This document shows positions 13,246 through 23,179 of a stretch of 64,000 nucleotides of DNA, one piece after another. How positions within the stretch are numbered: position 1 is the stretch's first letter; each line of letters begins with the position of its first letter. The notes beneath the pieces are model-generated. The model made no database searches and was not told where the DNA came from. It saw nothing but the letters and a program-made list of their open reading frames with translations. This stretch comes from CAJXSN01 sp947492235 (lineage in GTDB: Bacteria > Pseudomonadota > Alphaproteobacteria > Sphingomonadales > Sphingomonadaceae), in contig NZ_CP170453.1 of the NCBI RefSeq assembly GCF_042492175.1, forward strand, positions 682,001 to 746,000, in the 5' to 3' direction. Both the position numbers and the translations under genes were made by a program.

Positions 13246-16113
13246 ATGCAAAGCTTGGGCGAACCCCCGGCGATGGATCAGAGCGCAGAGCATTACCCCC
13301 GTCCGGCCTGGCTGGATTTGGGCACTGAGGCATGGCTGCGAACCGTGGCTATGTCAGTGTTTGGCGCAGTGGCCTTCTGCCTGCTGGCCTATCTGAGCAT
13401 CGAGGCATCGCGCGGAGAAGGGCGTATCGCAGCCGTCTGGGCGCCCAATGCGCTGGCCATCGCCGTATTGTTGCGGGCGCGCATTCCCTTCGAACCGCTA
13501 TTCTATGCCGGTCTGTTCGCAGGCAATGTCACCGCCAATCTGCTGGTCGGCGATGCGGGAAGCAAAGCCCTGTCACTATCGGCTGCGAACTCGCTAGAAA
13601 TTCTCGTCGCCGTCCAGTTGGTACGCAGTTTCTGCAGCTGGCGGCCCGCGATGGAAGATACCCGTCATCTCTTATTCGTGACGGTGCTTGCCGGGAGCAT
13701 CGCACCTTTGGGCAGCGCCACCCTCGCCGGTATTGCTTTGTCCGGGGCCGGCGATCCCCTGCCAACCATCCTCAAATGGTGGGTCACCGACGCGCTGGGC
13801 ATCATCATCATCACGCCCTGCGCGCTGGTTATTGCCGACAGTCTCGCGAAGCCTCGCTGGCCCAGCAGGCAAGAACAAGTCGAGTGGTTCGTCCTGACGA
13901 TCGGGGGTATCGGTGTAACGACGGCCGTTTTCGCGCAGACCACCTACCCGCTGCTGTTCGTCATCGCCCCGATCATCATTCTGCACGCCTTCCGCCTGGG
14001 CAGTCTGGGCACGGCGGTGTCCACCATCAATGTCGCCATCGTCGCTACCCTGTTTACGTGGAAAGGCAGCGGCCCGATCCAGCTGGTCGACGGGCCGCTG
14101 ACCATGGAGCTCATTGTTCTGCAGGGCTTTATAGCCGGGGCTTTTCTGGTCGGATTGCCGGTCGCTGCGGTGCTGAATGGCAGGCGCGCCATGATGGACG
14201 ATCTGGCAAGGCGGCGCGAAGAGATGGATTTGCTGACGAGCAATATCAGCGACGCCATCTTGCGCTTCGATCAGAATGGCATCTGCACCTACGTCTCCCC
14301 TTCCGTCAAAGACGTGCTGGGTGTGGGACCCGAGACGTTCCTCGGCAAAACCACCACCGGCCGGATGCACGAGGATGCTCAGGAAACCATCGAGAGAGCC
14401 AACGCCCGGTTGATGTCGGGCGAAAGCACGAAAGAGCGCTTCACCTATCGCCGGTATCTGGATGATGATGATGGAGAGCCGGTCTATATCGAGGCCGACT
14501 GCGTCATGGCGGTCAATCCGCTGACCGGTGCGCATGAAGGCATTCTGTTCTCCGCCCGCGATGTGACAGAGCGGATCACGCTGGAACACCAGCTGGTTCG
14601 CGCCCGGCGTCATGCCGAAAACGCTGCACGCGCAAAGTCCGAATTCCTCGCCAATATGAGCCATGAAATCCGCACCCCTATGAACGGGGTGCTGGGTTTT
14701 GCGGAACTGCTGCGCAACGGGGAGCTGGAGGCGGAGGAACGCCGCTATGCCAACCTCATCTACGAGTCGGGCCGCTCCATGATGCTGCTGCTTAACGATA
14801 TTCTCGATATCTCGAAGATCGAGGCGGGCCAGATCGTGCTTTCGCCCGAAACGGTCGATGTCGAGCATTTGATCGCAGGTTGTGTCCGATTGCACTCAGC
14901 CCATGCGCAACAAAAGAACATCACGCTCAACTACGAAATGCACTCGGGCGTGCCGAGCCATTTCGTTATCGATCAATTGCGGCTGCGGCAGATCATCCTC
15001 AATCTGATCGGAAATGCGGTGAAATTTACCGAGTCGGGACATGTGAAAGTTATCACGCGCTTTGAAGGCGAGAGCCTTATCGCCGAAGTCAAAGACAGCG
15101 GCATCGGGATAGCCCCCGGGCGGCTCGAAGATATCTTCACCCCTTTCGAGCAGGAGGACGGGCGTACGTCGCGCAAATATGGCGGCACTGGCCTTGGCCT
15201 GAGCATTTCGCGGCAATTGGCGGAACTGCTCGGCGGCACGCTGACCTGCACTAGCACGCCCGGCGAGGGATCGTGTTTCAAACTGACCGTGCCGGTCGAA
15301 ATTGCAGACCAGATGGTGCCGCCTGCCTTGGCCGACCTCCGCCCTGCGAATGATCTCCCAATGCCCTCGGCATCGCGCATCCTGCTGGCTGAAGATCACG
15401 ATGTGAACCGGATGCTGGTCGGGGCAATGCTGGAAAAATGCAGTCAGGGCGTCGATATCGCAGTCGACGGCAAGGAGGCCGTGGCCAAGGTGCTGGCTGC
15501 CGCCCAAGACGATCAGCCCTATGATCTGGTGCTGATGGACATCCAGATGCCGGGCATGGATGGCTATGCCGCGACGCGCGCCATCCGCAAACACGGGATC
15601 GATGCGCGCGCTCTGCCGATTGTGGCAATCACGGCCAACGCGTTCCCCGAAGACATCGCCGCCGCGCGCGATGCGGGCATGCAGGCGCATATGGCCAAAC
15701 CGCTGGTCTTTGCCGAACTGGTCGAAACGCTGCATCGCTGGCTGCCCACCCATCTGGTCGCCGACGATGATGTTCTGGACGTGATGGCGGAAGGGGATGC
15801 CGCCGAAGGCAAAACCCCAGCACCTGCGGGCGATCTAGCGCCCAGCGCGATCATCGACGGTGCGCGCGCGAAATGGGCCGAGCGCCGCGAGGAGGCCATC
15901 ACAGCCGTGCGGGCATCTCTGGACAAGTCGGAATTGGACGAGAGCGAACGGGATGTCCTGTCACGCGTCGCGCACAAGCTCGCCGGGACCGCAGGCATGT
16001 TCGGCGAGGAGATACTCGGCGAGCGCGCCTCTGCCTTGGAACGCGCCTTAAAATCGGATGTCCCCGGCAATGTGAGCCGCAAGCTGGCAGAAGAATTGCT
16101 GGAAGCCGCCTGA
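13246..16113 (+). CDS. MASE1-PAS hybrid histidine kinase with REC and Hpt domains, 955 aa
   Basis: This is a complete membrane-bound phosphorelay protein. Residues about 35-310 are a MASE1 sensor with roughly eight membrane segments. A PAS domain lies at about 325-440, and HisKA has its phospho-histidine in MSHEIRTPMNG near 472. The HATPase follows, with an N-box in LNLIGNAVKF and G-boxes SGIGIAPG and GGTGLGLS. A receiver starts at RILLAEDHDVNRM (about 711) with its aspartate in LMDIQMPGMDG. A terminal Hpt domain carries AHKLAGTAGMFG near 907. The ribosome site AGGAAGGGAG precedes the ATG. No response regulator follows; the output partner is elsewhere. A second kinase of the same layout is at 38822-42355. 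Confidence 0.95.
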   Translation: MQSLGEPPAMDQSAEHYPRPAWLDLGTEAWLRTVAMSVFGAVAFCLLAYLSIEASRGEGRIAAVWAPNALAIAVLLRARIPFEPLFYAGLFAGNVTANLLVGDAGSKALSLSAANSLEILVAVQLVRSFCSWRPAMEDTRHLLFVTVLAGSIAPLGSATLAGIALSGAGDPLPTILKWWVTDALGIIIITPCALVIADSLAKPRWPSRQEQVEWFVLTIGGIGVTTAVFAQTTYPLLFVIAPIIILHAFRLGSLGTAVSTINVAIVATLFTWKGSGPIQLVDGPLTMELIVLQGFIAGAFLVGLPVAAVLNGRRAMMDDLARRREEMDLLTSNISDAILRFDQNGICTYVSPSVKDVLGVGPETFLGKTTTGRMHEDAQETIERANARLMSGESTKERFTYRRYLDDDDGEPVYIEADCVMAVNPLTGAHEGILFSARDVTERITLEHQLVRARRHAENAARAKSEFLANMSHEIRTPMNGVLGFAELLRNGELEAEERRYANLIYESGRSMMLLLNDILDISKIEAGQIVLSPETVDVEHLIAGCVRLHSAHAQQKNITLNYEMHSGVPSHFVIDQLRLRQIILNLIGNAVKFTESGHVKVITRFEGESLIAEVKDSGIGIAPGRLEDIFTPFEQEDGRTSRKYGGTGLGLSISRQLAELLGGTLTCTSTPGEGSCFKLTVPVEIADQMVPPALADLRPANDLPMPSASRILLAEDHDVNRMLVGAMLEKCSQGVDIAVDGKEAVAKVLAAAQDDQPYDLVLMDIQMPGMDGYAATRAIRKHGIDARALPIVAITANAFPEDIAAARDAGMQAHMAKPLVFAELVETLHRWLPTHLVADDDVLDVMAEGDAAEGKTPAPAGDLAPSAIIDGARAKWAERREEAITAVRASLDKSELDESERDVLSRVAHKLAGTAGMFGEEILGERASALERALKSDVPGNVSRKLAEELLEAA

Positions 16114-16145
16114 CCCAAACGCCCGCTGGCTGCAGAAACGAAAAC

Positions 16146-16180
16146 GGCGGCCCTCCCGATCAGGAAGGGCCGCCGCTTTT
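16146..16180. terminator. bidirectional intrinsic terminator
   Basis: GGCGGCCCT (16146-16154) pairs perfectly with AGGGCCGCC (16166-16174). TTTT follows on the plus strand and AAAA precedes on the left, so the hairpin can end both the kinase gene (plus) and the TonB-dependent receptor gene (minus). Confidence 0.85.
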
Positions 16181-16211
16181 GTGTGGTTCAGCGAACGCAG
16201 CTTGTGTGCGA

Positions 16212-19200
16212 TCAGAACTCGTAGCGAATACCGAGCTGAATTTTCCAGGCAGAGCTGGAAATCGAGATATCCTGATCATCATCGGGGTTGAAGCCGTCGA
16301 TGATATAGCGACCCTGATCGTCAACACCGCCGTCAACCACATCAACAAGGCCAGGGCGGAACTTCAGACGGTTCGCACTGCTGTCAATCATGTTCAGGAC
16401 GTTGTCGAAGTCAGCGAAGAGCTCGATCCGGTCATCCGCAACACCTGTCAGGCTGCCGATAAAGGGCAGTTCCTGACTGATACGCATGTCGAGATCGTAA
16501 TGCCACGGGTTGCTGCAGGTATTGCGGCGGATGGAGGCACCCGGCGTGTAGTCGCAACCCGAGGCAGCCACATAGTCGATCAGCGACTGAACCGCACCTG
16601 CATCCGAAAGCGGCGACACATTGGCATCGTTCAGGCCCGAGGGGACATAGACGAGCGCGTTGTCGTTGCCCGAGGAGCTGTCGTTGAACAAGCCGCCACC
16701 GTCGAAGGTCAGGCTGTACGGACGGCCGGAACGGGCGCGGAAGAAGATGCCCAACTGCGTACGGAAATCGTCGATGAACTCTTCGTTCCAGCTGATCGCC
16801 GCCGTGATGTTGTGACGGGTTTCGAAGTTGGACGTTGAGATCGCCGGGTTCTGACGGTCAAACGCTGCCGTGACATCGAACGACGAAGTGGCCGTCGACG
16901 AACCGACGTTCCGGTTGTTGTTCGAATCGGTGAACGCATAGCCGAAACGCACATTGACGCTGCCATTTTGGGTGAACAGGCCACCATCAAAACGCTTGCT
17001 GAGCAGGAACGAAGCAACGTGGCTTTCGTAGCTCGGCCCGTTTGTCAGCTGGATTTCGTCATCGCGGCGCGTACCGAAGCAAGCATCAGAGACATTCGTG
17101 TACTGCGGCGGCGTGCCACCCGGATAAACCAGCTGTGCATTACAGCCAGCATTGGTCGGGTCGATTGCAGCGTAGATTGGCCGACCGTCGACTGTGAATC
17201 CGTTCAGGCCACGGCTCGGGTTCGGAACCTGCGAAAGATCGACAAAGTTCAGCGTGTCGTTGAAACGCGAGTAGATGTAATCAACATTCGCGCGCCAATT
17301 GCTGAAGAAACCGGTCTCGGTGCCGAAGTTGGTCGAGATACCGAAGTTCGCACGAACCACTGTCGGTACGTCGAACTCCGGGTCAGTCGATTGCGTGTCG
17401 GCTAGGCCAGCTGCAGCAGAAGCCGAACCCGAAGCAGTGACGCAGCCGGGGAAACCGGTGAAGTTGCCCTGCGCATCCAAAACGTTGGTCGGACGATTGG
17501 CACAGAACACCGAGGTGCCGAGGCCGGTCGAGAAACCGTTGTTCGAGAAAGCGTTAGAGAAATACACGACCGGGTCACCGCCCGAGAACATGCCGACACC
17601 GCCAGTGATACGAGTTCCCGAGAAGAAACCATCATTGTCGAGGTCGTAGGTGGCGGAGAAGCGTGGCAGGATTACCGGGTCCAACTTGCCGAAAGAATTG
17701 GCGTTGGTGAAACCGTAACGCTCGGCGAAGTTCGGGTTTGGACGCGGAGCGTCACCCGAATAGAGCTGAGCACGAATACCAGCCGTGATGCTCAGCTGGT
17801 CCGTCGCCTGCCACTCGTCTTGGGCGTAAAACGACCAGATCGTGCGGTTGAAGGTAGCGGCTGCGTCAGCGATGTCGCCTGTAGGCGAAGCGTTGATGTC
17901 CGCACCATAGGCCTGACCGGTCGCGATTTCTTCCGCGTTCGGGAAGAATTCGAAGCCTTGGCTCAGGATACCGTTCTCGAAATCATCGAGATTGGCGAAG
18001 TACAGCGTCCCGGTTGCGTTGATGGCGAACAGGTTGAACACTTCGAGGCTGTTGACCTCTGCGCCGATCTTGAATTGGTGATCACCGCCATCGATGTTCA
18101 TCTGGAACTTCGCTTGGTCGATTGTCGAGTTCAGCTGGTTGGCCGAGCGGAAAATGCCCGGACCCGTGCTGAGAACGCCAAAATCGTCATCATCCGTGCC
18201 GATGATGCCGTCATCACCGGGCTGGATGGTCCCGACAGCCAGACGCACGGTCGGATTGTCCGACTGCGCTTCGCCGAAGCCGAACGGCCCCTGCTGATCG
18301 TCGACCTTGGCGCGGCTGACGCGAATTTCGGTCGAAATCTTGTCATTCCAGTCCGAATAGAGACGGGCTGAATAATAGTCGGAAATCGTACCTTCGTCCT
18401 CAAACGAGTTGAGACCAGTCAGGTTGTCTCCTCCGAAATCGTCCTCGACATTCGATTCTTCGAGACGCTGATAAGTTGCCTCAAGACGATGATTGTCAGT
18501 GATGTAGGCATCGATCCGGCCGAAATATTTGACGCTCGTTTCCGGCAGGGTGCGAGGGTAACCACCGATGTCCTGACCGTAAACGTCGTTGGCAATCTGG
18601 CTAAAGCGGTCGAACTGTGTCTGGCTGATCCCTTCGACAGTGTTGACGAAGCCGCCACCCAAAGGACCGGTATCGTTGGCATCGCCCAGATCGGTTTCTT
18701 CGTAACCTGCGTAGAAGAACAGGCGGTCCTTGATGATCGGGCCGCCCAGCGTCGCGCCCCAGCGCTTTTCGCTACCCGAAGACAGCGGCTGCTCAACGCC
18801 TTCACCATCGATGATGCTGTTAGCGAGAAGGTCATCGTTGAAGAAGGTGTAGAAAGCGGATCCGTGGAACTCGTTCTGACCGGACTTGGTAACAACGTTG
18901 ACCAGACAGCCGGTGAAATCGGAATATTCCACGTCGAACGGCGCAAATTCGACCGAGGTCTCGCGGATCACATCGAACGGCAGGGGAAGCGAGTTGCGCG
19001 CTGCAAACGGTGTGCCATTGAGACCGAAGACGTCGGCCTGCACGATGCCGTCGACGGTGAAAGTGTTCGAACGCTCGTTACCACCGAGACAAGAGATACG
19101 ATCGACTTCGTTGGCTCGCTCGAGGCTTACACGCGGGTCGAGGCGAATAATGTCGCGAACGTCACGCGACAGGCTCGGGAACGCTTCTAGCGTGCCTTCG

Positions 19201-19637
19201 CCGAAGGCCGTGCCCGGGCCGATGGCGAGCTGCTGTACGCCAGCGCGTTGCGCGGTCACGATGATCACGTTGTCGTTATTGGCGACCGTGGCAGATGCCA
19301 GCGAGAAATCGAACGCGGTGTTACCCGAAATCGTGATGAACTGGTCTTCAACCGTCTGACCTTCGAAGCCATCTGCGGTCGCCGTAATGGTGTAGGGGCC
19401 GCCGGGGACCAGGGAGCCGGCGCGGAATGCTCCGCTGGCTCCTGTCGTAAGGGTGCGGCTCTGGCCGGTGCGGGTGTCGGTGACAACCACAGTCGCACCG
19501 GTCAGCGGCCCACCGTCAGCTGCCGAAACAGTGCCTTCGATGCCGGAAGTGATTTGCTGTGCCGCAACTGGTGCCGGCAGGACGACGGCAGTGCTGAGCG
19601 TCGCAACGCTGGCCGCCAGGAGATATTTGAGCTTCAT
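16212..19637 (-). CDS. Oar-type TonB-dependent receptor with carboxypeptidase-regulatory N-domain, 1141 aa
   Basis: This is a large outer-membrane receptor. A signal peptide ends APVAAQQ (cut near residue 26). A carboxypeptidase-regulatory-like beta domain follows (GIEGTVSAADGGPLTGATVVV, about 30-110), and then the plug (NTFTVDGIVQADVFG, NVVTKSGQNEFHGSAFY). The beta-barrel ends KIQLGIRYEF with the terminal aromatic typical of outer-membrane proteins. No classical TonB-box motif is evident. Oar-like receptors take up large or unknown substrates and in Myxococcus affect adhesion and signalling. The gene follows the 2OG oxygenase with a 271-bp gap that contains a palindrome, so it is probably transcribed on its own. 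Confidence 0.94.
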   Translation of the reverse strand: MKLKYLLAASVATLSTAVVLPAPVAAQQITSGIEGTVSAADGGPLTGATVVVTDTRTGQSRTLTTGASGAFRAGSLVPGGPYTITATADGFEGQTVEDQFITISGNTAFDFSLASATVANNDNVIIVTAQRAGVQQLAIGPGTAFGEGTLEAFPSLSRDVRDIIRLDPRVSLERANEVDRISCLGGNERSNTFTVDGIVQADVFGLNGTPFAARNSLPLPFDVIRETSVEFAPFDVEYSDFTGCLVNVVTKSGQNEFHGSAFYTFFNDDLLANSIIDGEGVEQPLSSGSEKRWGATLGGPIIKDRLFFYAGYEETDLGDANDTGPLGGGFVNTVEGISQTQFDRFSQIANDVYGQDIGGYPRTLPETSVKYFGRIDAYITDNHRLEATYQRLEESNVEDDFGGDNLTGLNSFEDEGTISDYYSARLYSDWNDKISTEIRVSRAKVDDQQGPFGFGEAQSDNPTVRLAVGTIQPGDDGIIGTDDDDFGVLSTGPGIFRSANQLNSTIDQAKFQMNIDGGDHQFKIGAEVNSLEVFNLFAINATGTLYFANLDDFENGILSQGFEFFPNAEEIATGQAYGADINASPTGDIADAAATFNRTIWSFYAQDEWQATDQLSITAGIRAQLYSGDAPRPNPNFAERYGFTNANSFGKLDPVILPRFSATYDLDNDGFFSGTRITGGVGMFSGGDPVVYFSNAFSNNGFSTGLGTSVFCANRPTNVLDAQGNFTGFPGCVTASGSASAAAGLADTQSTDPEFDVPTVVRANFGISTNFGTETGFFSNWRANVDYIYSRFNDTLNFVDLSQVPNPSRGLNGFTVDGRPIYAAIDPTNAGCNAQLVYPGGTPPQYTNVSDACFGTRRDDEIQLTNGPSYESHVASFLLSKRFDGGLFTQNGSVNVRFGYAFTDSNNNRNVGSSTATSSFDVTAAFDRQNPAISTSNFETRHNITAAISWNEEFIDDFRTQLGIFFRARSGRPYSLTFDGGGLFNDSSSGNDNALVYVPSGLNDANVSPLSDAGAVQSLIDYVAASGCDYTPGASIRRNTCSNPWHYDLDMRISQELPFIGSLTGVADDRIELFADFDNVLNMIDSSANRLKFRPGLVDVVDGGVDDQGRYIIDGFNPDDDQDISISSSAWKIQLGIRYEF

Positions 19638-19908
19638 GAGAGAAGGTCCTTTGCGAGAGGAGTTGGCTCTTCGAAAGAGGTATCGGGAACTTGGATTTCA
19701 AAAAGGCGCACATCCGCGTGCGGCTCGGCTGCCCCATAGCCATGCGAATTGTTGCCGCAATATGACACCAAGTCGAAGCGGCGACAGCCATCCGCTGCAT
19801 CGCACCATCGCAGCGGGAAAAACCCAAGTTTACGTAAGGGAAAATATGGTGTTGCTGCAGCGCAACATTATTGCGGAAAACTGTTTTCGTTAGGCAAGTG
19901 GTGTAAAT
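19638..19908. other. leader/promoter region of the TonB-dependent receptor
   Basis: This 271-bp AT-richer stretch has no supported gene. It contains an interrupted palindrome at 19850-19867 (TGTTGC, 6-bp spacer, GCAACA). On the minus strand TTGCCT and CAATAA sit about 18 bp apart, which could be -35/-10 elements. The perfect palindrome at 19899-19916 borders it. Confidence 0.4.
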
Positions 19909-19916
19909 TTACACCA
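19899..19916. promoter_or_regulatory. perfect 18-bp palindrome upstream of the receptor gene
   Basis: TGGTGTAAA-TTTACACCA is a perfect palindrome that overlaps the stop codon of the 2OG oxygenase and lies just upstream of a possible receptor promoter. It has no T-run, so an operator is more likely than a terminator. It shares the half-site TGGTGTA with the palindrome at 972-999. Confidence 0.55.
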
Positions 19917-20862
19917 GATTTATCTCGCGTAGGCGCTGCATCAGGAAGTCATGCGCGGTGATCGGCGGCTGCGCGTCTGCAACCGGCGCATTGCCGCGGC
20001 CCGACTCGGAATCCTGCGCTGCCTGAAGGCTGGCCGGGTCGATCAGATAGTCAGGCCGGAAATGCAGGAAGAACGGCATGGAATAGCGGGCACGCCGAGC
20101 CGCTTCGCCATGCGGGTTGACCACACGGTGGGTGGTGGAACGCAGGCGGCCTGCCGTCAGCCGTTCCAGCATATCGCCGATATTCACCACCAACGCACCC
20201 GGCGGCGGAGCCACAGCCAGCCACTCGCCCTGCTTGGTCAGCAATTCCAGCCCGGCTTCCTCCGCGCCAAGCAACAGCGTAATCGTATTGATGTCGCCGT
20301 GGGCAGCAGCCCGGATCGCACCCTCTGCGTCGGCGCTATCCATCGGCGGGTAATGCAAAAGGCGCATCACCGAATTGCCGTCGGCCACGGTATCGTCAAA
20401 GAAATCGCGCGGCAGGCCCAAATGCAGGGCAATGGCCTTCAGCACTCGTGCACCGGCTGCATCGAAGGCGGAATAGAGCTCCTCGAAAGCCTCGCGGTAG
20501 CCGTCGATCTCCGAGGGCCAGATATTGGGCGCCATGAATTCCGCCAGCTTGTGCTTCGGCGGCAAATCGCGGCCGACATGCCAGAACTCTTTCAGGTCAT
20601 GGACCTCGGCATCCTTGGCTTTCTCGGTCCCGAAAGGCGTGTAGCCGCGCGCGCCGCCCCCGCCTTCCAGTTTGTATGCGCGCTTCGTTTCTTCCGGCAA
20701 TGCGAAGAACGCCTTGGACATTTCCTCGGCCCGCGCGATCAGATCAGGGTCGATCCCGTGATCGCGGATGACGCCAAAGCCGTATTCGGCGAAGCTGCGG
20801 CCCAGCTCGTCGGCAATTTCTTCCAGCGGACGGGACAGCGATACAGAGGCAATGTCAGACAT
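19909..20862 (-). CDS. 2-oxoglutarate/Fe(II) oxygenase, isopenicillin-N-synthase-like
   Basis: This cytosolic non-haem iron oxygenase has 317 residues. The N-terminal DIOX_N part has AEYGFGVIRDHGID and FFALPEETKRAYK. The iron triad is visible: HGD in AAHGDINTITLLLG (near 187) and the distal His in RSTTHRVVNP (near 247), with the 2-oxoglutarate arginine in RYSMPFF. GARGYTPFGTEKAKD is the usual substrate-loop sequence of this subfamily. In other bacteria close relatives are annotated as isopenicillin N synthase family, but a beta-lactam role is unsupported here. It follows the nucleoside transporter by 11 bp, so a joint role in nucleoside or purine-type substrate oxidation is possible (inference). 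Confidence 0.9.
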   Translation of the reverse strand: MSDIASVSLSRPLEEIADELGRSFAEYGFGVIRDHGIDPDLIARAEEMSKAFFALPEETKRAYKLEGGGGARGYTPFGTEKAKDAEVHDLKEFWHVGRDLPPKHKLAEFMAPNIWPSEIDGYREAFEELYSAFDAAGARVLKAIALHLGLPRDFFDDTVADGNSVMRLLHYPPMDSADAEGAIRAAAHGDINTITLLLGAEEAGLELLTKQGEWLAVAPPPGALVVNIGDMLERLTAGRLRSTTHRVVNPHGEAARRARYSMPFFLHFRPDYLIDPASLQAAQDSESGRGNAPVADAQPPITAHDFLMQRLREINLV

Positions 20863-20873
20863 GGGGCATGCCT

Positions 20874-22217
20874 TTAATACGGCAGGAACAGTCCTGCCAG
20901 TGCTGCGCTCATCAAATTCGCAAGGCTACCCGCCGCCAGCGCGCGCAGGCCCAGCCGGGCAATCACGGGCCGCTGGTTGGGGGCAAGACCGCCGGTCACC
21001 GCCATCTGGATCGCAATCGAACTGAAATTGGCAAAACCGCACAGCGCAAAGGTGACAATCGCCGCCGTCCGCTCGCTAAACACGCCCGGCTCCATCGCCC
21101 CCAGTTCGATAAAGGCGACAAATTCATTGAGAACGATCTTGGTGCCGAACAGACCGCCGGCCACTCCGGCCTCTGCCCAAGGTACACCGATCAGGAACAT
21201 CACCGGCGCAAACACAAAGCCGAGGATCTGCTGGAAACTGAGATCCGGATAACCGAACCATCCGCCCACTCCGCCCAGCAGGCCATTGGCCAGCGCCACC
21301 AGCGCCACGAAGGTCAGCACCATAGCGCCCACAGCGGCGGCCAGCTTCACGCCGGTCTGCGTGCCCTGCGCTGCGGCCTCGATCACATTGGCGGGGCTGT
21401 GTCCCTCCTCGAAGGTCTCGGCCACTTCGACTTCGTGCGGCTTGCCGCCTTCGACCAGAGCACCCGGTCCCTCTGCGCTGATCCGCGACTTGGGCAGATG
21501 GATGTCTTCTTCGTCCAGACCAGCGAGCTCTGCCGCACCGCGCGCGAGATCGCTGTCGTCATCCGGCATGATTATCTTGGCCATCAGGATTCCGCCGGGG
21601 GCCGACATAAAGGCCGCCGCCAACAGGAACGGCACCGCCTCGGCGCCGATAAACGAAGCATAAGCTGCTAAAATGGTGCCCGCGACACCGGCCATGCCGA
21701 CGCTCATGAGAGTGAATAGTCGGCTGGGCGAGAGCGAGGCGAGATAGGGCCGCACTACCAGCGGGCTTTCCGACTGGCCGACAAAGATGTTCGCCGCGCT
21801 GCCCAGCGCCTCGACTTTGCTGATACCGGTGATCCAGCCGATCGCTCCGCCCACCCAGCGCACCAGCCGCTGCATGATACCCCAGTGATAGAGGATCGAG
21901 ACCAGCGCCGCGAAGAAGATGATCACCGGCAGGGCAGCGATCACGAAAGTATTGGCAAACGGGTTGGAGGCCATCGGGCCGAACACCGCCTCGATCCCGA
22001 CTTTCGAATAATCGAGCAGCGCAATGACGCCGTCGGACAGCCACTGGATCGCTGTCACTCCGAACGGCGTTCGCAGGACCAGCAGCGCCATCAGCGCCTG
22101 CAGAGCGAATGCTGCACCCACCACCCGCAGCGATATCCGCTTCTTGCCGGTGGACAGCAGGAACGCCGCCAGCAGAATCGCTAGAATTCCGAGAATACTG
22201 GTCAGGAAAGGCGGCAT
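20874..22217 (-). CDS. nupC: concentrative nucleoside transporter (NupC family)
   Basis: This ion-coupled nucleoside importer has 447 residues and many membrane segments. CNT-family motifs are present: VSILYHWGIMQRLVRWVG, the substrate/sodium-site loop ANIFVGQSESPLVVRPY, SAPGGILMAKII, TKIVLNEFVAFIEL and LCGFANFSSIAIQ. A hydrophilic loop of about 70 residues in the middle is normal for the family. It is the first gene of a pair with the 2OG oxygenase and diverges from the queuosine-precursor transporter at 22370. Confidence 0.95.
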   Translation of the reverse strand: MPPFLTSILGILAILLAAFLLSTGKKRISLRVVGAAFALQALMALLVLRTPFGVTAIQWLSDGVIALLDYSKVGIEAVFGPMASNPFANTFVIAALPVIIFFAALVSILYHWGIMQRLVRWVGGAIGWITGISKVEALGSAANIFVGQSESPLVVRPYLASLSPSRLFTLMSVGMAGVAGTILAAYASFIGAEAVPFLLAAAFMSAPGGILMAKIIMPDDDSDLARGAAELAGLDEEDIHLPKSRISAEGPGALVEGGKPHEVEVAETFEEGHSPANVIEAAAQGTQTGVKLAAAVGAMVLTFVALVALANGLLGGVGGWFGYPDLSFQQILGFVFAPVMFLIGVPWAEAGVAGGLFGTKIVLNEFVAFIELGAMEPGVFSERTAAIVTFALCGFANFSSIAIQMAVTGGLAPNQRPVIARLGLRALAAGSLANLMSAALAGLFLPY

Positions 22218-22369
22218 GGCTTGATAGGTCCCGTCATTCGGCGCGCCGGTCTGCGCCTTGCATCAACGGCCCATTGCCGACCCGCCAACCCGAGTCAAAC
22301 CCGCGCGCTTTGCGGATAGGCGGACCACGGCGCTTCCCTTTTGGTAACCAGCGCCATAGGCAGGCGCGC

Positions 22370-23059
22370 ATGATAGCAAGCACAGACCCTTCACCCACAG
22401 CGCGGCTCATGCCGCAGGGCCTGTTCGTTTTCACCCTGCTGTATGGCGGGATGACCGTTCTGGCGGGGGTGCTGGCGTATAAGCAGGTCCAGCTGTGGCC
22501 CACCGACCTCGCCGTGGAATCGGGTATCTTCGCGTTCCTTTTACTGGTCGTCATCTCCAGCACCATCGCGCAGCTGTATGGCCGGGACTATGCCAAACGC
22601 ATCGTCTGGTGGGGCTTCCTCCCGTTGCTGATCGCCTCGCTGCTGATGCAGCTTGTGCTTGGCCTGCCTGCATCGACCGAGATGCTGGAAGGGCGCGCCG
22701 ACGATCTGGCCGCATTCGAACGGGTGCACAGCACAGTCTGGCGGGTCTGGGCTGCTGGGCCGGCCGCCTATATCGTGTCGCTTCTGCTCAATATCTGGCT
22801 GTTCGACCGGCTGCGCGGGTCCGGCGAAGAATCGACATTCGGGCTGATGGTGCGCGGCGCAATTGCGTCTGCGCTGAGCCAGGCAGTCGATTCGGTAATT
22901 TTCATAACGCTCGCATTTTACGGCCTGTTCCCGATCATCAATCTTCTGATCGGGCAGATCATCGCCAAGGTCGTTCTGTCGCTGGTGCTGGTCCCGCCGC
23001 TGATCGCGCTGGCGGTGAAAGCCGCGCGCTGGCTCGACAACCGGCCCTCGGGCGACTGA
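22370..23059 (+). CDS. queuosine precursor transporter (VUT/YhhQ family)
   Basis: This integral membrane protein of 229 residues has about six helices. Family features are an early TVLAGVLAYKQV, VISSTIAQLYGRDYAKRIVWWG, the mid-protein RVWAAGPAAYIVSLLLNIWLFDRL and SQAVDSVIFITLAFYG. YhhQ-type proteins import preQ0/preQ1 or queuine for tRNA modification. The open frame extends upstream to 22109 through the divergent nupC start region. The ATG at 22370 gives the normal length and starts just before the first helix; its ribosome site is weak. I looked for a preQ1 riboswitch in 22218-22369 and saw none. Confidence 0.88.
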   Translation: MIASTDPSPTARLMPQGLFVFTLLYGGMTVLAGVLAYKQVQLWPTDLAVESGIFAFLLLVVISSTIAQLYGRDYAKRIVWWGFLPLLIASLLMQLVLGLPASTEMLEGRADDLAAFERVHSTVWRVWAAGPAAYIVSLLLNIWLFDRLRGSGEESTFGLMVRGAIASALSQAVDSVIFITLAFYGLFPIINLLIGQIIAKVVLSLVLVPPLIALAVKAARWLDNRPSGD

Positions 23060-23111
23060 ATAGAAGTCCCGGCCCCGCCATCTGAGAACACATAGCGGGA
23101 CCGGGGGCACA

Positions 23112-23155
23112 CCGCAGACCCTGAAAAAGGGACGATCAGGGCTGCGGCTCTTCTT
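23112..23155 (+). terminator. probable intrinsic terminator after the queuosine transporter
   Basis: CCGCAG-A-CCCTGA pairs with TCAGGG-CTGCGG apart from one bulged A, with an 11-nt loop. A pyrimidine run CTCTTCTT follows. It lies between the transporter and the convergent protease gene. Confidence 0.5.
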
Positions 23156-23179
23156 AGTCGTGAGGGCTGCCCGGAAGGT

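Noticed and set aside
22218..22369. preQ1 riboswitch before the queuosine-precursor transporter
   Set aside because: No recognisable preQ1-I or preQ1-II core is visible in this stretch.
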